NCBI GenBank assembly: GCA_015487825.1
Contig: WFOZ01000399.1
Coordinates: 1 to 8,671, forward strand
Origin: Planctomycetaceae bacterium
GTDB taxonomy: Bacteria; Planctomycetota; Planctomycetia; Planctomycetales; Planctomycetaceae
DNA length: 8,671 bases
Reading direction: 5' to 3'
This document shows, piece after piece, positions 1 through 7,354 of this stretch (its first letter is position 1; each line of letters opens with the position of its first letter). The translations under genes were made by a program, and so were the position numbers. Under the pieces are notes generated by a model that saw nothing but the letters and a program-made list of their open reading frames with translations, was not told the DNA's origin and ran no database searches.

Positions 1-102
1 ATTCTCGAAATTCCTCTCCCGCTATGCTACTATTTTTCTATTGATTGCAGCACAATAAACCGTAGGTCAAGTTGTGTCTGACGAAGTGGTAACTATTCAG
101 TT

Positions 103-107
103 GAGAG
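103..107 (+). promoter_or_regulatory. Possible ribosome binding site of the sulfatase gene
   Basis: A GAGAG stretch lies 4 nt before the ATG at 112 and 7 nt before the in-frame ATG at 115. The 7-nt spacing is the more usual one, so translation may start at the second of the two adjacent ATG codons. The protein would differ by one methionine only. No convincing -35/-10 pair is visible in the 111 bases upstream. Confidence 0.4.
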
Positions 108-111
108 TGGG

Positions 112-1554
112 ATGATGAAACTAATTAAAGCAGTGGTATTCTCTGTAGGCGCTATGATGGTAGCGTTCTCTGGAGTCAATTCAGTCATTGCATCCGAGAC
201 GAATACGCGGCAGCCCAATGTGCTGTTTATTCTTTTGGACAACGTCGGCAAAGACTGGTTTCGCTGTTACGGATCGCAGGAGAATCAGACGCCTGAAATT
301 GATCGCCTGGCTCGTACCGGTATGAAGTTTCGTAATTTTTATGTCACGCCTGTTTGCAGCACGACGCGGGTAATGTTGTTGACGGGGCGGCATCCGCATC
401 GTACGGGTTGGCATACGCATCACGACCCCGCGATTTACGGTGGCGGCTACTTCGATTGGAATCGCGAAATCTGCATGGCTCGCGTGATGAAATCGGCTGG
501 TTACGATACCTGCATTTCCGGAAAATGGCAGATTAACGATCTATTCGATCCGGCACAAAAAGAGGCGATTAACAAACATGGCTTCGATGAATATTGCCTG
601 TTTCCTGAAGGGAAGAAAGGACATCCGGCACATAAAAAACGATACTGGGATGCGTACATCATTCGTGATGGGAAGCAGATCGACACCGCAGGCAAATTCG
701 GTCCGGATGTTTTTACCGATTATTTAATTGATTACATGGGCCGTAAACGGGAACGCCCTTTCTTTGCGTATTATTCGACCATCCTGACGCACATTCCGGT
801 TGTGCCGACTCCGTTCAATAAAGGAGAACAGTTAACCCGGCGAGAACATTTTGCAGGGATGCTGCGCTATGCAGATCATTTAATCGGGCGACTGGTCAAG
901 TCGTTAGAAGAAAGTGGGCAACGGGATAATACAATTATTTTCATCGCGGTTGATAACGGCACCGATAACGGTTCGGATCAGAACGATTACGAAAGTTTGG
1001 GCGGGCGCATTAACGGGCGGATATCTGGCGAAGGTATTTATTCATTGACTGAGCGCGGCATCAACATGCCGTTTATTGTGAACTGCCCTGCCCTGGTTCC
1101 CGGCGGTCGCGAAAGTGATGATCTGATTGATGCCAGCGATATCTTGCCGACTTTGGCGGGACTAGCCGGGGCGACTCTTCCGGCAGGCGTTATTTACGAT
1201 GGCCGTTCGTTCGCCCCGCAATTACTCGGGCAACAAAGAAGTAACCCGTGGCGAAAATGGTGCTTCACTCAGTATTATAAAACGCGAGTTATTCGTGACC
1301 AACGATTCAAACTCTATTCCACCGGCGATTTTTTCGATCTTTCCGAAGACCCACTCGAACAGCACAGTATTACCGGTAAGCTGATATGCCGAGATCGTGA
1401 AACTGAAGAATCGCATACCACTTTACAGCAGGTTCTCGATTCACTTCCTCCGAATGCGAAACTACCCTGGGAATTTCGAAGTATTTCCGCCCGAAAGATC
1501 CGAGCCGAAGAAGCTAAGCAACGTCAGGAAAATCAATCGGAGAAACAGCAATGA
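112..1554 (+). CDS. Exported sulfatase (alkaline-phosphatase superfamily), atypical active site
   Basis: A 480-residue sulfatase-fold protein predicted to hydrolyse sulfate esters outside the cytoplasm. Residues 1-27 look like a Sec signal peptide with cleavage after VIA. The formylglycine signature is C82-S-T-T-R86 followed by L90-T-G-R93. Family residues that can be aligned by eye are D43 in LLDN, K138 in GKWQ, H227 in THIP, and D281-N282-G283. The C-terminal part has the usual FFDLSEDPLE segment and ends in a charged, probably helical tail. Four usually conserved positions differ: the second Asp of the calcium pair is N44, the Pro or Ala of the CxPxR/CxAxR motif is T84, the His of GKWH is Q140, and no lysine precedes the TERGINMP segment (residues 284-314 contain none). 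The frame is intact, so this is either a divergent subfamily or an enzyme with altered chemistry. It is the first gene of an operon and overlaps the next by 4 nt. The true substrate cannot be read from the sequence. Confidence 0.93.
   Translation: MMKLIKAVVFSVGAMMVAFSGVNSVIASETNTRQPNVLFILLDNVGKDWFRCYGSQENQTPEIDRLARTGMKFRNFYVTPVCSTTRVMLLTGRHPHRTGWHTHHDPAIYGGGYFDWNREICMARVMKSAGYDTCISGKWQINDLFDPAQKEAINKHGFDEYCLFPEGKKGHPAHKKRYWDAYIIRDGKQIDTAGKFGPDVFTDYLIDYMGRKRERPFFAYYSTILTHIPVVPTPFNKGEQLTRREHFAGMLRYADHLIGRLVKSLEESGQRDNTIIFIAVDNGTDNGSDQNDYESLGGRINGRISGEGIYSLTERGINMPFIVNCPALVPGGRESDDLIDASDILPTLAGLAGATLPAGVIYDGRSFAPQLLGQQRSNPWRKWCFTQYYKTRVIRDQRFKLYSTGDFFDLSEDPLEQHSITGKLICRDRETEESHTTLQQVLDSLPPNAKLPWEFRSISARKIRAEEAKQRQENQSEKQQ
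1539..1543 (+). promoter_or_regulatory. Ribosome binding site supporting the start at 1551
   Basis: GGAGA lies inside the end of the sulfatase gene, 7 nt before the ATG at 1551. That ATG overlaps the sulfatase TGA as ATGA. The spacing favours 1551 over the alternative in-frame ATG at 1557 and fits termination-reinitiation coupling. Confidence 0.55.
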
Positions 1555-4500
1555 CGATGTTTCGACATATCATGAAAATTGCACCAGGCATCTTGCTTCT
1601 GCTTTACCTGGCGAACGATTCCATTGCAGCTGGACGGATGCCTGAAGTTGTGCAGTTTAATCGGCACATCCGTCCGATTCTTACTGATAAGTGTTTACAT
1701 TGTCACGGACCTGATGAAAAAACACGCGAAGCAGACTTGCGGCTTGATGACGGTCAGGAATTGATTCTTGATCGTGGCGGTTATCACGTTGTAGTGGCTG
1801 GCAAACCGCAAAAAAGCGAGCTATTTCTCAGGTTAACAACCGATGATGCAGACGAGCAAATGCCGCCTGTTGAAAGTGAGAAGCAACTTACCGCTGATGA
1901 GATCAAACTGATTCGTTTGTGGATTGCACAAGGAGCAAAGTTTCAGAAACATTGGGCATTTATTCCACCGAGACGTCCCGCAATTCCTGAAGCAAAGCAG
2001 TCGAACTGGGGGCAGAATGAAATTGATGCTTTTATTTTAGCTCGACTGGAAGCCGAAGGTCTCTCCCCTTCTCCGCAAGCCTCTCGCGAAACATTGATTC
2101 GTCGGGTCTCTTTGGATTTAACGGGCCTGCCGCCCACGCTTGCAGAATTGGATGCGTTTCTGGCAGACGACTCTCCCAATGCCTACGAGAAAGTCGTTGA
2201 TCGGTTACTCGACTCAGAACGATACGGAGAACACCTGGCAAGATACTGGCTCGATGCTGCCCGCTATGCGGATACGAACGGATTTTTCGTCGACAGCGAA
2301 CGTTCGATGTGGCGATGGCGAAACTGGGTGATTGAAGCGTTCAACAACAATATGCCGTTTGATCAATTTACTATCGAACAGTTAGCAGGCGACTTGCTTC
2401 CCAATGCAACCGAAGAGCAGTTAATCGCAACAGGTTTTAATCGAAATCACATGACAACCCGGGAATCAGGCGTGATCGATGAGGAGTATCGCGTCGAGTA
2501 TGTAGTGGATCGCGTCAAAACCACTTCAACCGTCTGGCTCGGAATGAGCATGGGGTGTGCCCGCTGTCACGATCATAAGTACGATCCGATTTCGCAGGAA
2601 GAGTTTTACCAGTTATTTGCGTTTTTCAACAGCATAAAAGAAACCGGCTTAAAAAGAACATATGGCAATTCTCCGCCACTGTTGAAAATACTATCTCCAG
2701 AGTATTCGGCTCGTCTGAATAAAACTCGTATTGAAGTTGAAAAAGCAAAATCTAAATTCAGTCAATTAAGACCGGAACTTGAGGCAGCTCAAGCGAAATG
2801 GGAAAAAACGGTTCTTGAACATTTGCCGGAAATTCCGTGTAATGGAATGATTGAACACTTTAATATGGAAAAATCACCTCAGGCTGGGAAACCTGAATTG
2901 CGGAAAGGTTTGCTTGGTAAAGCGGCTCAATTCGATGGCGATGCTGCAATAGAGGTAGAAAGCGAGATCGATTTTGAACGAACCGATTCGTTTTCATATG
3001 GTGCGTGGATGAAATTAACCTCCGGCTCCCCTGCCTGCCTGATTTCGAAAAATGACGATGTAAACAGCCTGCGTGGTTTTGATGTGATGATACGAAAAGG
3101 GAAAGCGGTCGTTCATCTTATTCATAAATGGAACAGCGATGCGATTCAGGTGATGACGAAATCGTCAATCACAACAGGCCGCTGGCAGCATGTAATGGTA
3201 ACGTACGATGGGTCAGGAAAAGCGAGCGGTATCCATATTTATCTTGATGGGAAACCGCAACCACTTGAAGTTCGTCATGATACTTTGCGAGGCTCAATCA
3301 AAACAATACAACCACTTCGCATTGGACGCCGCAGTTCCAGTGCCGCATTTACCGGTATGATTGATGAAGTTCGCATTTATGATCGTGAACTGACCGCAAA
3401 GGAAGTTTTTCAACTCGCTTCAAGCCAGTTACTTAGTGCGATAGTCAGTATCCCCGAAAAAAGACGATCGGCAAAACAGAAAGAGATTCTACATAAATTT
3501 TTCATTACAGAACAAGCGTCTGCAAAATTCAAAATGGCCTTTTCAAAACTCAATAATCTTCGTGAGCAACTGCGAAATCTCGAAAGTAATATTCCGACAG
3601 CGATGGTGATGCAGGAATTATCTAAACCACGAGAGACATTTTTTCTGGTACGTGGCCAGTATAATGAACAGGGCAGAAAGGTGAGCGTTGATGTTCCTGC
3701 GAGCATGTCGCCCATGCCTGAAAATGCACCGAAAAATCGACTTGGTCTGTCAAAGTGGCTCGTGCATCGATCCCATCCGTTGACGGCTCGTGTGATCGTC
3801 AATCGATATTGGCAACATTGTTTTGGAACGGGCATTGTAAAAACTGTTGAAGATTTAGGAACACAGGGAGAGTGGCCCAGCCATCCCGATTTACTCGATT
3901 GGCTTGCAGTTGAGTTCATGGAAAGCGGCTGGGACATAAAACATATTCATCGCCTGATTGTCACTTCTGCAACTTATCGCCAAACCGCAAAACTCAGGCA
4001 GACCGGAAAGCCTGACTCACGAACAAGCGATCCCGGCAATCGCTTACTGGCTCGTGGTCCGAGATTTCGAATGGATGCAGAAGTTGTCCGCGATAACGCC
4101 CTGGCTATTTCCGGTCTGCTCATTAATCAAGCAGGCGCTGCGAGTGTGAAACCGTATCAACCAGAAGGAATATGGGAGGCGGTCTCTTATGACGGAAACC
4201 TGACTTATGAACAGGACCAAGGAGATTCGTTGTACCGCCGTAGTCTATACACATATTGGAAACGACAAAGCCCGCCACCCGGCATGTTGGCATTTGATGC
4301 ACCAACCCGCGAAACCTGCACCGTCCGCAGACCACGCACCAACACACCACTGCAAGCACTCACGTTATTGAACGACACCACATACATTGAAGCGGCTCGC
4401 GTACTGGCGCAGCGAATGATGACTGAACCGAAACTAACAACTCCAAACGCCCAAATCCACCACGCGTTTCGCCTGGCAATGGCAAGACCGCCCGAACCAG

Positions 4501-4691
4501 ACGAAGTGAATATCTTACTCGAGCTGTATCAAAAACAATTGAAAGAGTATCAACATAACAAACAGGCTGCAGCACGTTTGATTGCAGTTGGGGATTCGAA
4601 ACCAGATCAGACACTTGATGTCATTAAACTGGCAGCATGGACTACAATTGCCTCGGTCATTCTAAGCATGGATGAAACCGTTACCAAGTAG
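1551..4691 (+). CDS. Exported planctomycete cytochrome protein (PSCyt1-DUF1549-LamG-DUF1553)
   Basis: A 1046-residue protein. Residues 1-27 look like a Sec signal peptide ending in SIA. A PSCyt1-type heme-c domain follows, with C48-L-H-C51-H52 as the covalent heme site and M104 of the MPP segment as the likely distal ligand. DUF1549 covers about 155-365 and includes a second CxxCH, C336-A-R-C339-H340; whether it binds heme is unclear. A charged, coiled-coil-like stretch (about 385-420) leads to a LamG/concanavalin-like domain (about 431-615, with GRWQHV, YLDGK and IDEVRIYDREL segments). A second charged helix (about 640-680) follows, then DUF1553 (about 725-1040), with NRYWQHCFGTGIV, a TPLQALTLLND segment and a WTTIASVILSMDE ending. 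This architecture is known from Planctomycetota, but the reaction is not established to my knowledge. LamG domains often bind glycans, so an electron-transfer or redox role on a sulfated glycan is a reasonable guess. The gene is coupled to the sulfatase upstream and the DUF1501 gene downstream. Confidence 0.95.
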   Translation: MTMFRHIMKIAPGILLLLYLANDSIAAGRMPEVVQFNRHIRPILTDKCLHCHGPDEKTREADLRLDDGQELILDRGGYHVVVAGKPQKSELFLRLTTDDADEQMPPVESEKQLTADEIKLIRLWIAQGAKFQKHWAFIPPRRPAIPEAKQSNWGQNEIDAFILARLEAEGLSPSPQASRETLIRRVSLDLTGLPPTLAELDAFLADDSPNAYEKVVDRLLDSERYGEHLARYWLDAARYADTNGFFVDSERSMWRWRNWVIEAFNNNMPFDQFTIEQLAGDLLPNATEEQLIATGFNRNHMTTRESGVIDEEYRVEYVVDRVKTTSTVWLGMSMGCARCHDHKYDPISQEEFYQLFAFFNSIKETGLKRTYGNSPPLLKILSPEYSARLNKTRIEVEKAKSKFSQLRPELEAAQAKWEKTVLEHLPEIPCNGMIEHFNMEKSPQAGKPELRKGLLGKAAQFDGDAAIEVESEIDFERTDSFSYGAWMKLTSGSPACLISKNDDVNSLRGFDVMIRKGKAVVHLIHKWNSDAIQVMTKSSITTGRWQHVMVTYDGSGKASGIHIYLDGKPQPLEVRHDTLRGSIKTIQPLRIGRRSSSAAFTGMIDEVRIYDRELTAKEVFQLASSQLLSAIVSIPEKRRSAKQKEILHKFFITEQASAKFKMAFSKLNNLREQLRNLESNIPTAMVMQELSKPRETFFLVRGQYNEQGRKVSVDVPASMSPMPENAPKNRLGLSKWLVHRSHPLTARVIVNRYWQHCFGTGIVKTVEDLGTQGEWPSHPDLLDWLAVEFMESGWDIKHIHRLIVTSATYRQTAKLRQTGKPDSRTSDPGNRLLARGPRFRMDAEVVRDNALAISGLLINQAGAASVKPYQPEGIWEAVSYDGNLTYEQDQGDSLYRRSLYTYWKRQSPPPGMLAFDAPTRETCTVRRPRTNTPLQALTLLNDTTYIEAARVLAQRMMTEPKLTTPNAQIHHAFRLAMARPPEPDEVNILLELYQKQLKEYQHNKQAAARLIAVGDSKPDQTLDVIKLAAWTTIASVILSMDETVTK

Positions 4692-4698
4692 ACACAAT

Positions 4699-6165
4699 AT
4701 GAATCACATATCTTACAACAACAATATTACCGATTTGGCTCGACGTCAGTTTTTTGGGCAGGCGGCTGGAGGGATTGGAACTGTTGCGCTCGCGACGCTG
4801 TTTAATCCGCAAGTTGCGCGTGCTGATAAAACAAAAGGGACACCAGGCATACTTGAAAAAACGCATTTTCCGCAGCGGGCAAAACGTGTCATTTCTTTAT
4901 TCATGCATGGCGGCCCTTCGCAGGTTGAATTGTTTGATTACAAGCCGTTACTGAAAGAGTTGCGGGGGACAGAACTTCCCCCTTCGGTTCGCGGCACGCA
5001 GCGATTAACGGGAATGACATCGAAGCAGAAGTCGTTACCGATTTCTGCTCCGGGGCAATTCACCTTCAAACAATATGGACAGAGCGGTTCCTGGATCAGT
5101 GATTTAATGCCGAACCTGGCAAAGGTGGCCGATGATATTTGCTTCATCAAATCGCTCAATACCGAAGCGATCAATCATGATCCAGCTGTGACGTTATTCC
5201 AAACCGGGCATCAACAACCGGGGCGTCCCAGTATTGGTGCGTGGGCCAGTTATGGAATTGGAAGTGAAAATGCAGACTTGCCTGCCTTTACGGTTCTCAT
5301 TTCACAAGGAAGTGCAGCCCGACCTGCTGATCCACTTTACACTCGGTTATGGGGAACGGGGTTTTTGCCTTCCAATTATCAGGGAGTCAATTTCCGCAGC
5401 AGTGGAGACCCGGTGCTCTATTTGTCGAATCCGCCGGGCATCGATTCTTCAACTCGCAGGCGGATGCTCGATGGCTTGTCGCAATTGAATCAAAAAGGAT
5501 ATGAGTCTTTTGGCGATCCCGAAATTAAAACACGAATCGCACAATTTGAGATGGCTTATCGTATGCAAAGTTCGGTTCCAGAATTGACTGATCTTTCCGG
5601 CGAAACAGATCAAACGTTCAAAATGTATGGCGAGGAATCTCGCAAGCCGGGGACTTTTGCTGCGAACTGCTTGCTCGCCCGGCGATTGGCAGAACGTGGC
5701 ACGCGTTTCATCCAGCTTTATCATCGGGGTTGGGACCAGCATTATAATCTGCCGAGTGATATCCGGCTGCAAGCTCAAGATGTCGACCGCGCGTGTGCAG
5801 GACTCATTTCCGATTTGAAACAGCGTGGACTTCTCGATGAAACACTTATCGTTTGGGGTGGCGAGTTTGGACGAACAGTCTACAGTCAGGGTAAATTAAC
5901 AGCGACCGATTACGGACGCGATCATCATGGACGCTGCTTTACAATGTGGCTGGCAGGAGGCGGGATCAAACCGGGCATCAGTTACGGTGTTACTGATGAT
6001 TTCAGTTATAACGTTGCCGAGAAGCCGGTTCACGTTCACGATTTGAATGCTACGATTTTGCGTTGCCTGGGCATTGAGCATAAACGATTAACATTCAAAT
6101 TTCAGGGACGTGAATTTCGCCTGACCGATGTGCATGGCGTTGTTGTCAAAGAAATTCTGTCGTAA
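4699..6165 (+). CDS. Tat-exported DUF1501 family protein
   Basis: A 488-residue DUF1501 protein, a family related to the alkaline-phosphatase/sulfatase fold but with no assigned reaction that I know of. The N-terminus has R15-R16-Q-F-F-G followed by a hydrophobic run, a twin-arginine signal ending near residues 40-43. Conserved segments are HGGPS at 70-74 with D80, an H160-D161 pair, HRGWDQH at 342-348, GGEFGRT at 387-393, a D408-H409-H410 cluster, and H445-V-H447-D448 near the C-terminus. These His, Asp and Glu clusters look like metal-binding positions. I chose the ATG at 4699, 7 nt after the previous stop, because it puts 14 residues before the Arg pair, as is usual for the family. An in-frame ATG at 4672 would add nine residues and overlap the previous gene by 20 nt. 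Neither has a good Shine-Dalgarno sequence, which suggests coupling to the preceding gene. Tat export implies the protein folds, perhaps with metal, in the cytoplasm. Confidence 0.93.
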   Translation: MNHISYNNNITDLARRQFFGQAAGGIGTVALATLFNPQVARADKTKGTPGILEKTHFPQRAKRVISLFMHGGPSQVELFDYKPLLKELRGTELPPSVRGTQRLTGMTSKQKSLPISAPGQFTFKQYGQSGSWISDLMPNLAKVADDICFIKSLNTEAINHDPAVTLFQTGHQQPGRPSIGAWASYGIGSENADLPAFTVLISQGSAARPADPLYTRLWGTGFLPSNYQGVNFRSSGDPVLYLSNPPGIDSSTRRRMLDGLSQLNQKGYESFGDPEIKTRIAQFEMAYRMQSSVPELTDLSGETDQTFKMYGEESRKPGTFAANCLLARRLAERGTRFIQLYHRGWDQHYNLPSDIRLQAQDVDRACAGLISDLKQRGLLDETLIVWGGEFGRTVYSQGKLTATDYGRDHHGRCFTMWLAGGGIKPGISYGVTDDFSYNVAEKPVHVHDLNATILRCLGIEHKRLTFKFQGREFRLTDVHGVVVKEILS

Positions 6166-6187
6166 GTCAGTTGGACATCACCAAGCT

Positions 6188-6242
6188 GTAGGGTCCGCTG
6201 TGCGGACCACAACACACAATTCGGTTGCACAGCGGCCTCTAC
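6188..6242. repeat. Palindromic REP/MITE-like element between DUF1501 and isomerase genes
   Basis: The arm GTAGGGTCCGCTGTGC (6188-6203) is matched by GCACAGCGGCCTCTAC (6227-6242), which equals its reverse complement at 14 of 16 positions. The left arm overlaps a shorter perfect hairpin, GGTCCGC-TGT-GCGGACC (6192-6208), with a 7-bp stem and 3-nt loop, so two exclusive folds are possible. No T-run follows either stem, so it is not a typical intrinsic terminator. From memory, similar GTAGGGTCCGC-type palindromes recur between genes in planctomycete genomes; only one copy is visible here. Confidence 0.6.
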
Positions 6243-6261
6243 TAAATGAGAAACAGATACG

Positions 6262-7149
6262 ATGAAGCTCAGTTTATTCTCTGTCAGTTACGCTGGCTTT
6301 TGGGGTCAGCACGAATTGGATTTACCCGCGTTTATCAAAAAGACTTCACAACTAGGTTACGACAGTGTGATGCTCGCCGGAAAAAGACCGCATTTATCGC
6401 CGCTGGATGCAACTGAAGAGAAAATCGATTCGGTAAAACGTGCATTGCAAGAGCACGATATCGTTTGCGATGTCATCGGTGGTTATACCGATTTATCTCC
6501 AACCGCAGCGGTTGAAGTCCCATACATGGAAATGCAGATTGAGTATGTGGAATCACTTTCCCAGATTGCTTCTCAGTTAAATGCGCCGATTGTTCGCATT
6601 TTTACCGCATATGAAATCGAAGGGCTTAGCCCGCATACAATCTGGAAGAATGTCGTAAAAACGATACAGGAAATGTGTGACCGGGCAGCTGATGTTGGTG
6701 TAACTATTGCTGTTCAGAATCATCACGATATCGGAGTGCATTGCGACTGGTTGCTCGAAATTTTGAACGATATTAATCGAACAAATTGCAGGCTCGGTTT
6801 CGATGCGTGGTCTCCTGCATTGCGCGGAGAAAACCTTTATGAAGCCGCAAAAAAAATGGCACCGCATACTGTGATCACCACGAATGCCGATTATATTCGA
6901 TTGCCCCGGTATGAATATCAGCCGGCACTTGTCAATTATAAAAAACTTGAACCGGATTTGGTGCGAGCCGTAAAATTCGGCGAAGGTTTCATTGACTACG
7001 ATTCCTTCTTTCGCGGTTTGAAAGAAGGTGGATTTAACGGCATCGCCACTTATGAAATGTGCTCGCCCGTGCGTGGCGGCGGCGAAGTTGATAATTTGGA
7101 TGCGTATGCAAGCCATTATGTGAAATGGATGCAGGAAAATGCACATTGA
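6262..7149 (+). CDS. Sugar phosphate isomerase/epimerase-like TIM-barrel protein
   Basis: A 295-residue protein of the xylose-isomerase-like / AP-endonuclease-2 TIM-barrel family. It has no signal peptide and is probably cytoplasmic. It starts MKLSLFSVSY and has the LGYDSVML, VIGGYTDLSP and VRIFTAYE strand segments typical of the fold. The family usually binds a divalent metal with Glu, Asp, His and Glu. Here D181 (GFDAWSP) and E265 (TYEMCSP) are present, but the first Glu is replaced by Q152 (AVQNHHD), and the strand that usually carries the His reads ITTNADY (205-211), without a His. H154 or H155 could compensate. The GEGFIDY and RGGGEVDNLD segments complete the barrel. Related proteins encoded near DUF1501 or dehydrogenase genes in planctomycetes are generally annotated only as epimerase/isomerase, and the substrate is unknown. 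The start has only a weak GAG (6248-6250) at 11 nt. A 96-nt spacer separates it from the operon, so cotranscription is possible but not shown. Confidence 0.88.
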   Translation: MKLSLFSVSYAGFWGQHELDLPAFIKKTSQLGYDSVMLAGKRPHLSPLDATEEKIDSVKRALQEHDIVCDVIGGYTDLSPTAAVEVPYMEMQIEYVESLSQIASQLNAPIVRIFTAYEIEGLSPHTIWKNVVKTIQEMCDRAADVGVTIAVQNHHDIGVHCDWLLEILNDINRTNCRLGFDAWSPALRGENLYEAAKKMAPHTVITTNADYIRLPRYEYQPALVNYKKLEPDLVRAVKFGEGFIDYDSFFRGLKEGGFNGIATYEMCSPVRGGGEVDNLDAYASHYVKWMQENAH

Positions 7150-7188
7150 AACAATTTTACGATTTGTCAGCTAACTCATCCGATTATT

Positions 7189-7307
7189 GCGGTTGGGTTG
7201 CGTAGCAACCAGAAGAATGCACCATGTAGGTTCCTTCTTCATTGAAAGTTCCAGTTTTATCGAAAGCACATGGCACAGGCATCTTGTGTCTGAAGGGCCC
7301 CAACCGC
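7189..7307. repeat. Nested inverted repeats in the 205-nt intergenic region
   Basis: The gap 7150-7354 has no convincing gene. It contains a 9-bp perfect inverted repeat, GCGGTTGGG (7189-7197) and CCCAACCGC (7299-7307), enclosing about 100 nt. Inside it are a perfect hairpin GGTTGC-GTA-GCAACC (7196-7210) and a weaker stem GGCACA/TGTGTC (7272-7277 with 7285-7290, one G-U pair, 7-nt loop). The layout could be a degenerate repeat element, a structured leader of the transporter gene, or a small RNA. None of the stems is followed by a T-run. The outer stem and the inner hairpin share bases 7196-7197, so they cannot both form fully. Confidence 0.4.
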
Positions 7308-7332
7308 TGAAATGGTCGGGCTACCCCTGCCG

Positions 7333-7338
7333 TATAAT
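7333..7338 (+). promoter_or_regulatory. Candidate -10 box before the Nramp-like gene
   Basis: A perfect TATAAT occurs 16 nt before the ATG at 7355. No TTGACA-like -35 lies at 16-18 nt spacing and there is no TGn extension. A start about 7 nt downstream would leave a leader of roughly 10 nt and remove part or all of the GAGAG ribosome site. A hexamer match in a 205-nt gap is not rare, so this is weak. Confidence 0.2.
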
Positions 7339-7340
7339 CA

Positions 7341-7345
7341 GAGAG
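7341..7345 (+). promoter_or_regulatory. Ribosome binding site of the Nramp-like gene
   Basis: GAGAG lies 9 nt before the ATG at 7355, an acceptable Shine-Dalgarno core and spacing. It supports this start, which leaves a soluble charged N-terminus of about 20 residues before the first membrane segment. Confidence 0.45.
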
Positions 7346-7354
7346 TGAAACATC

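Noticed and set aside
1..111. Promoter for the operon in the leader (TACTAT at 28-33, TTGATT at 41-46)
   Set aside because: Neither element has a partner at normal spacing, and matches are partial in an AT-rich stretch; the promoter may lie upstream of the window.
112..1554. Sulfatase as a pseudogene because of the altered active-site residues
   Set aside because: The reading frame, signal peptide, formylglycine cysteine and domain length are intact, and it is coupled to the next gene, so decay is not indicated.
3410..3937. 175-codon open frame on the minus strand within the cytochrome gene
   Set aside because: It lies wholly inside a strongly supported gene, and its translation shows no recognisable domain or signal; it is a shadow frame.
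6192..6208. Rho-independent terminator after the DUF1501 gene
   Set aside because: The hairpin is perfect, but the following bases are ACAACACACAA with no T-run.
6577..7146. 189-codon open frame on the minus strand opposite the isomerase gene
   Set aside because: The sense frame matches a known family along its full length, while the antisense protein shows no recognisable motifs.
7196..7210. Rho-independent terminator after the isomerase gene
   Set aside because: The 6-bp stem is followed by AGAAGAATGC, not a T-run.
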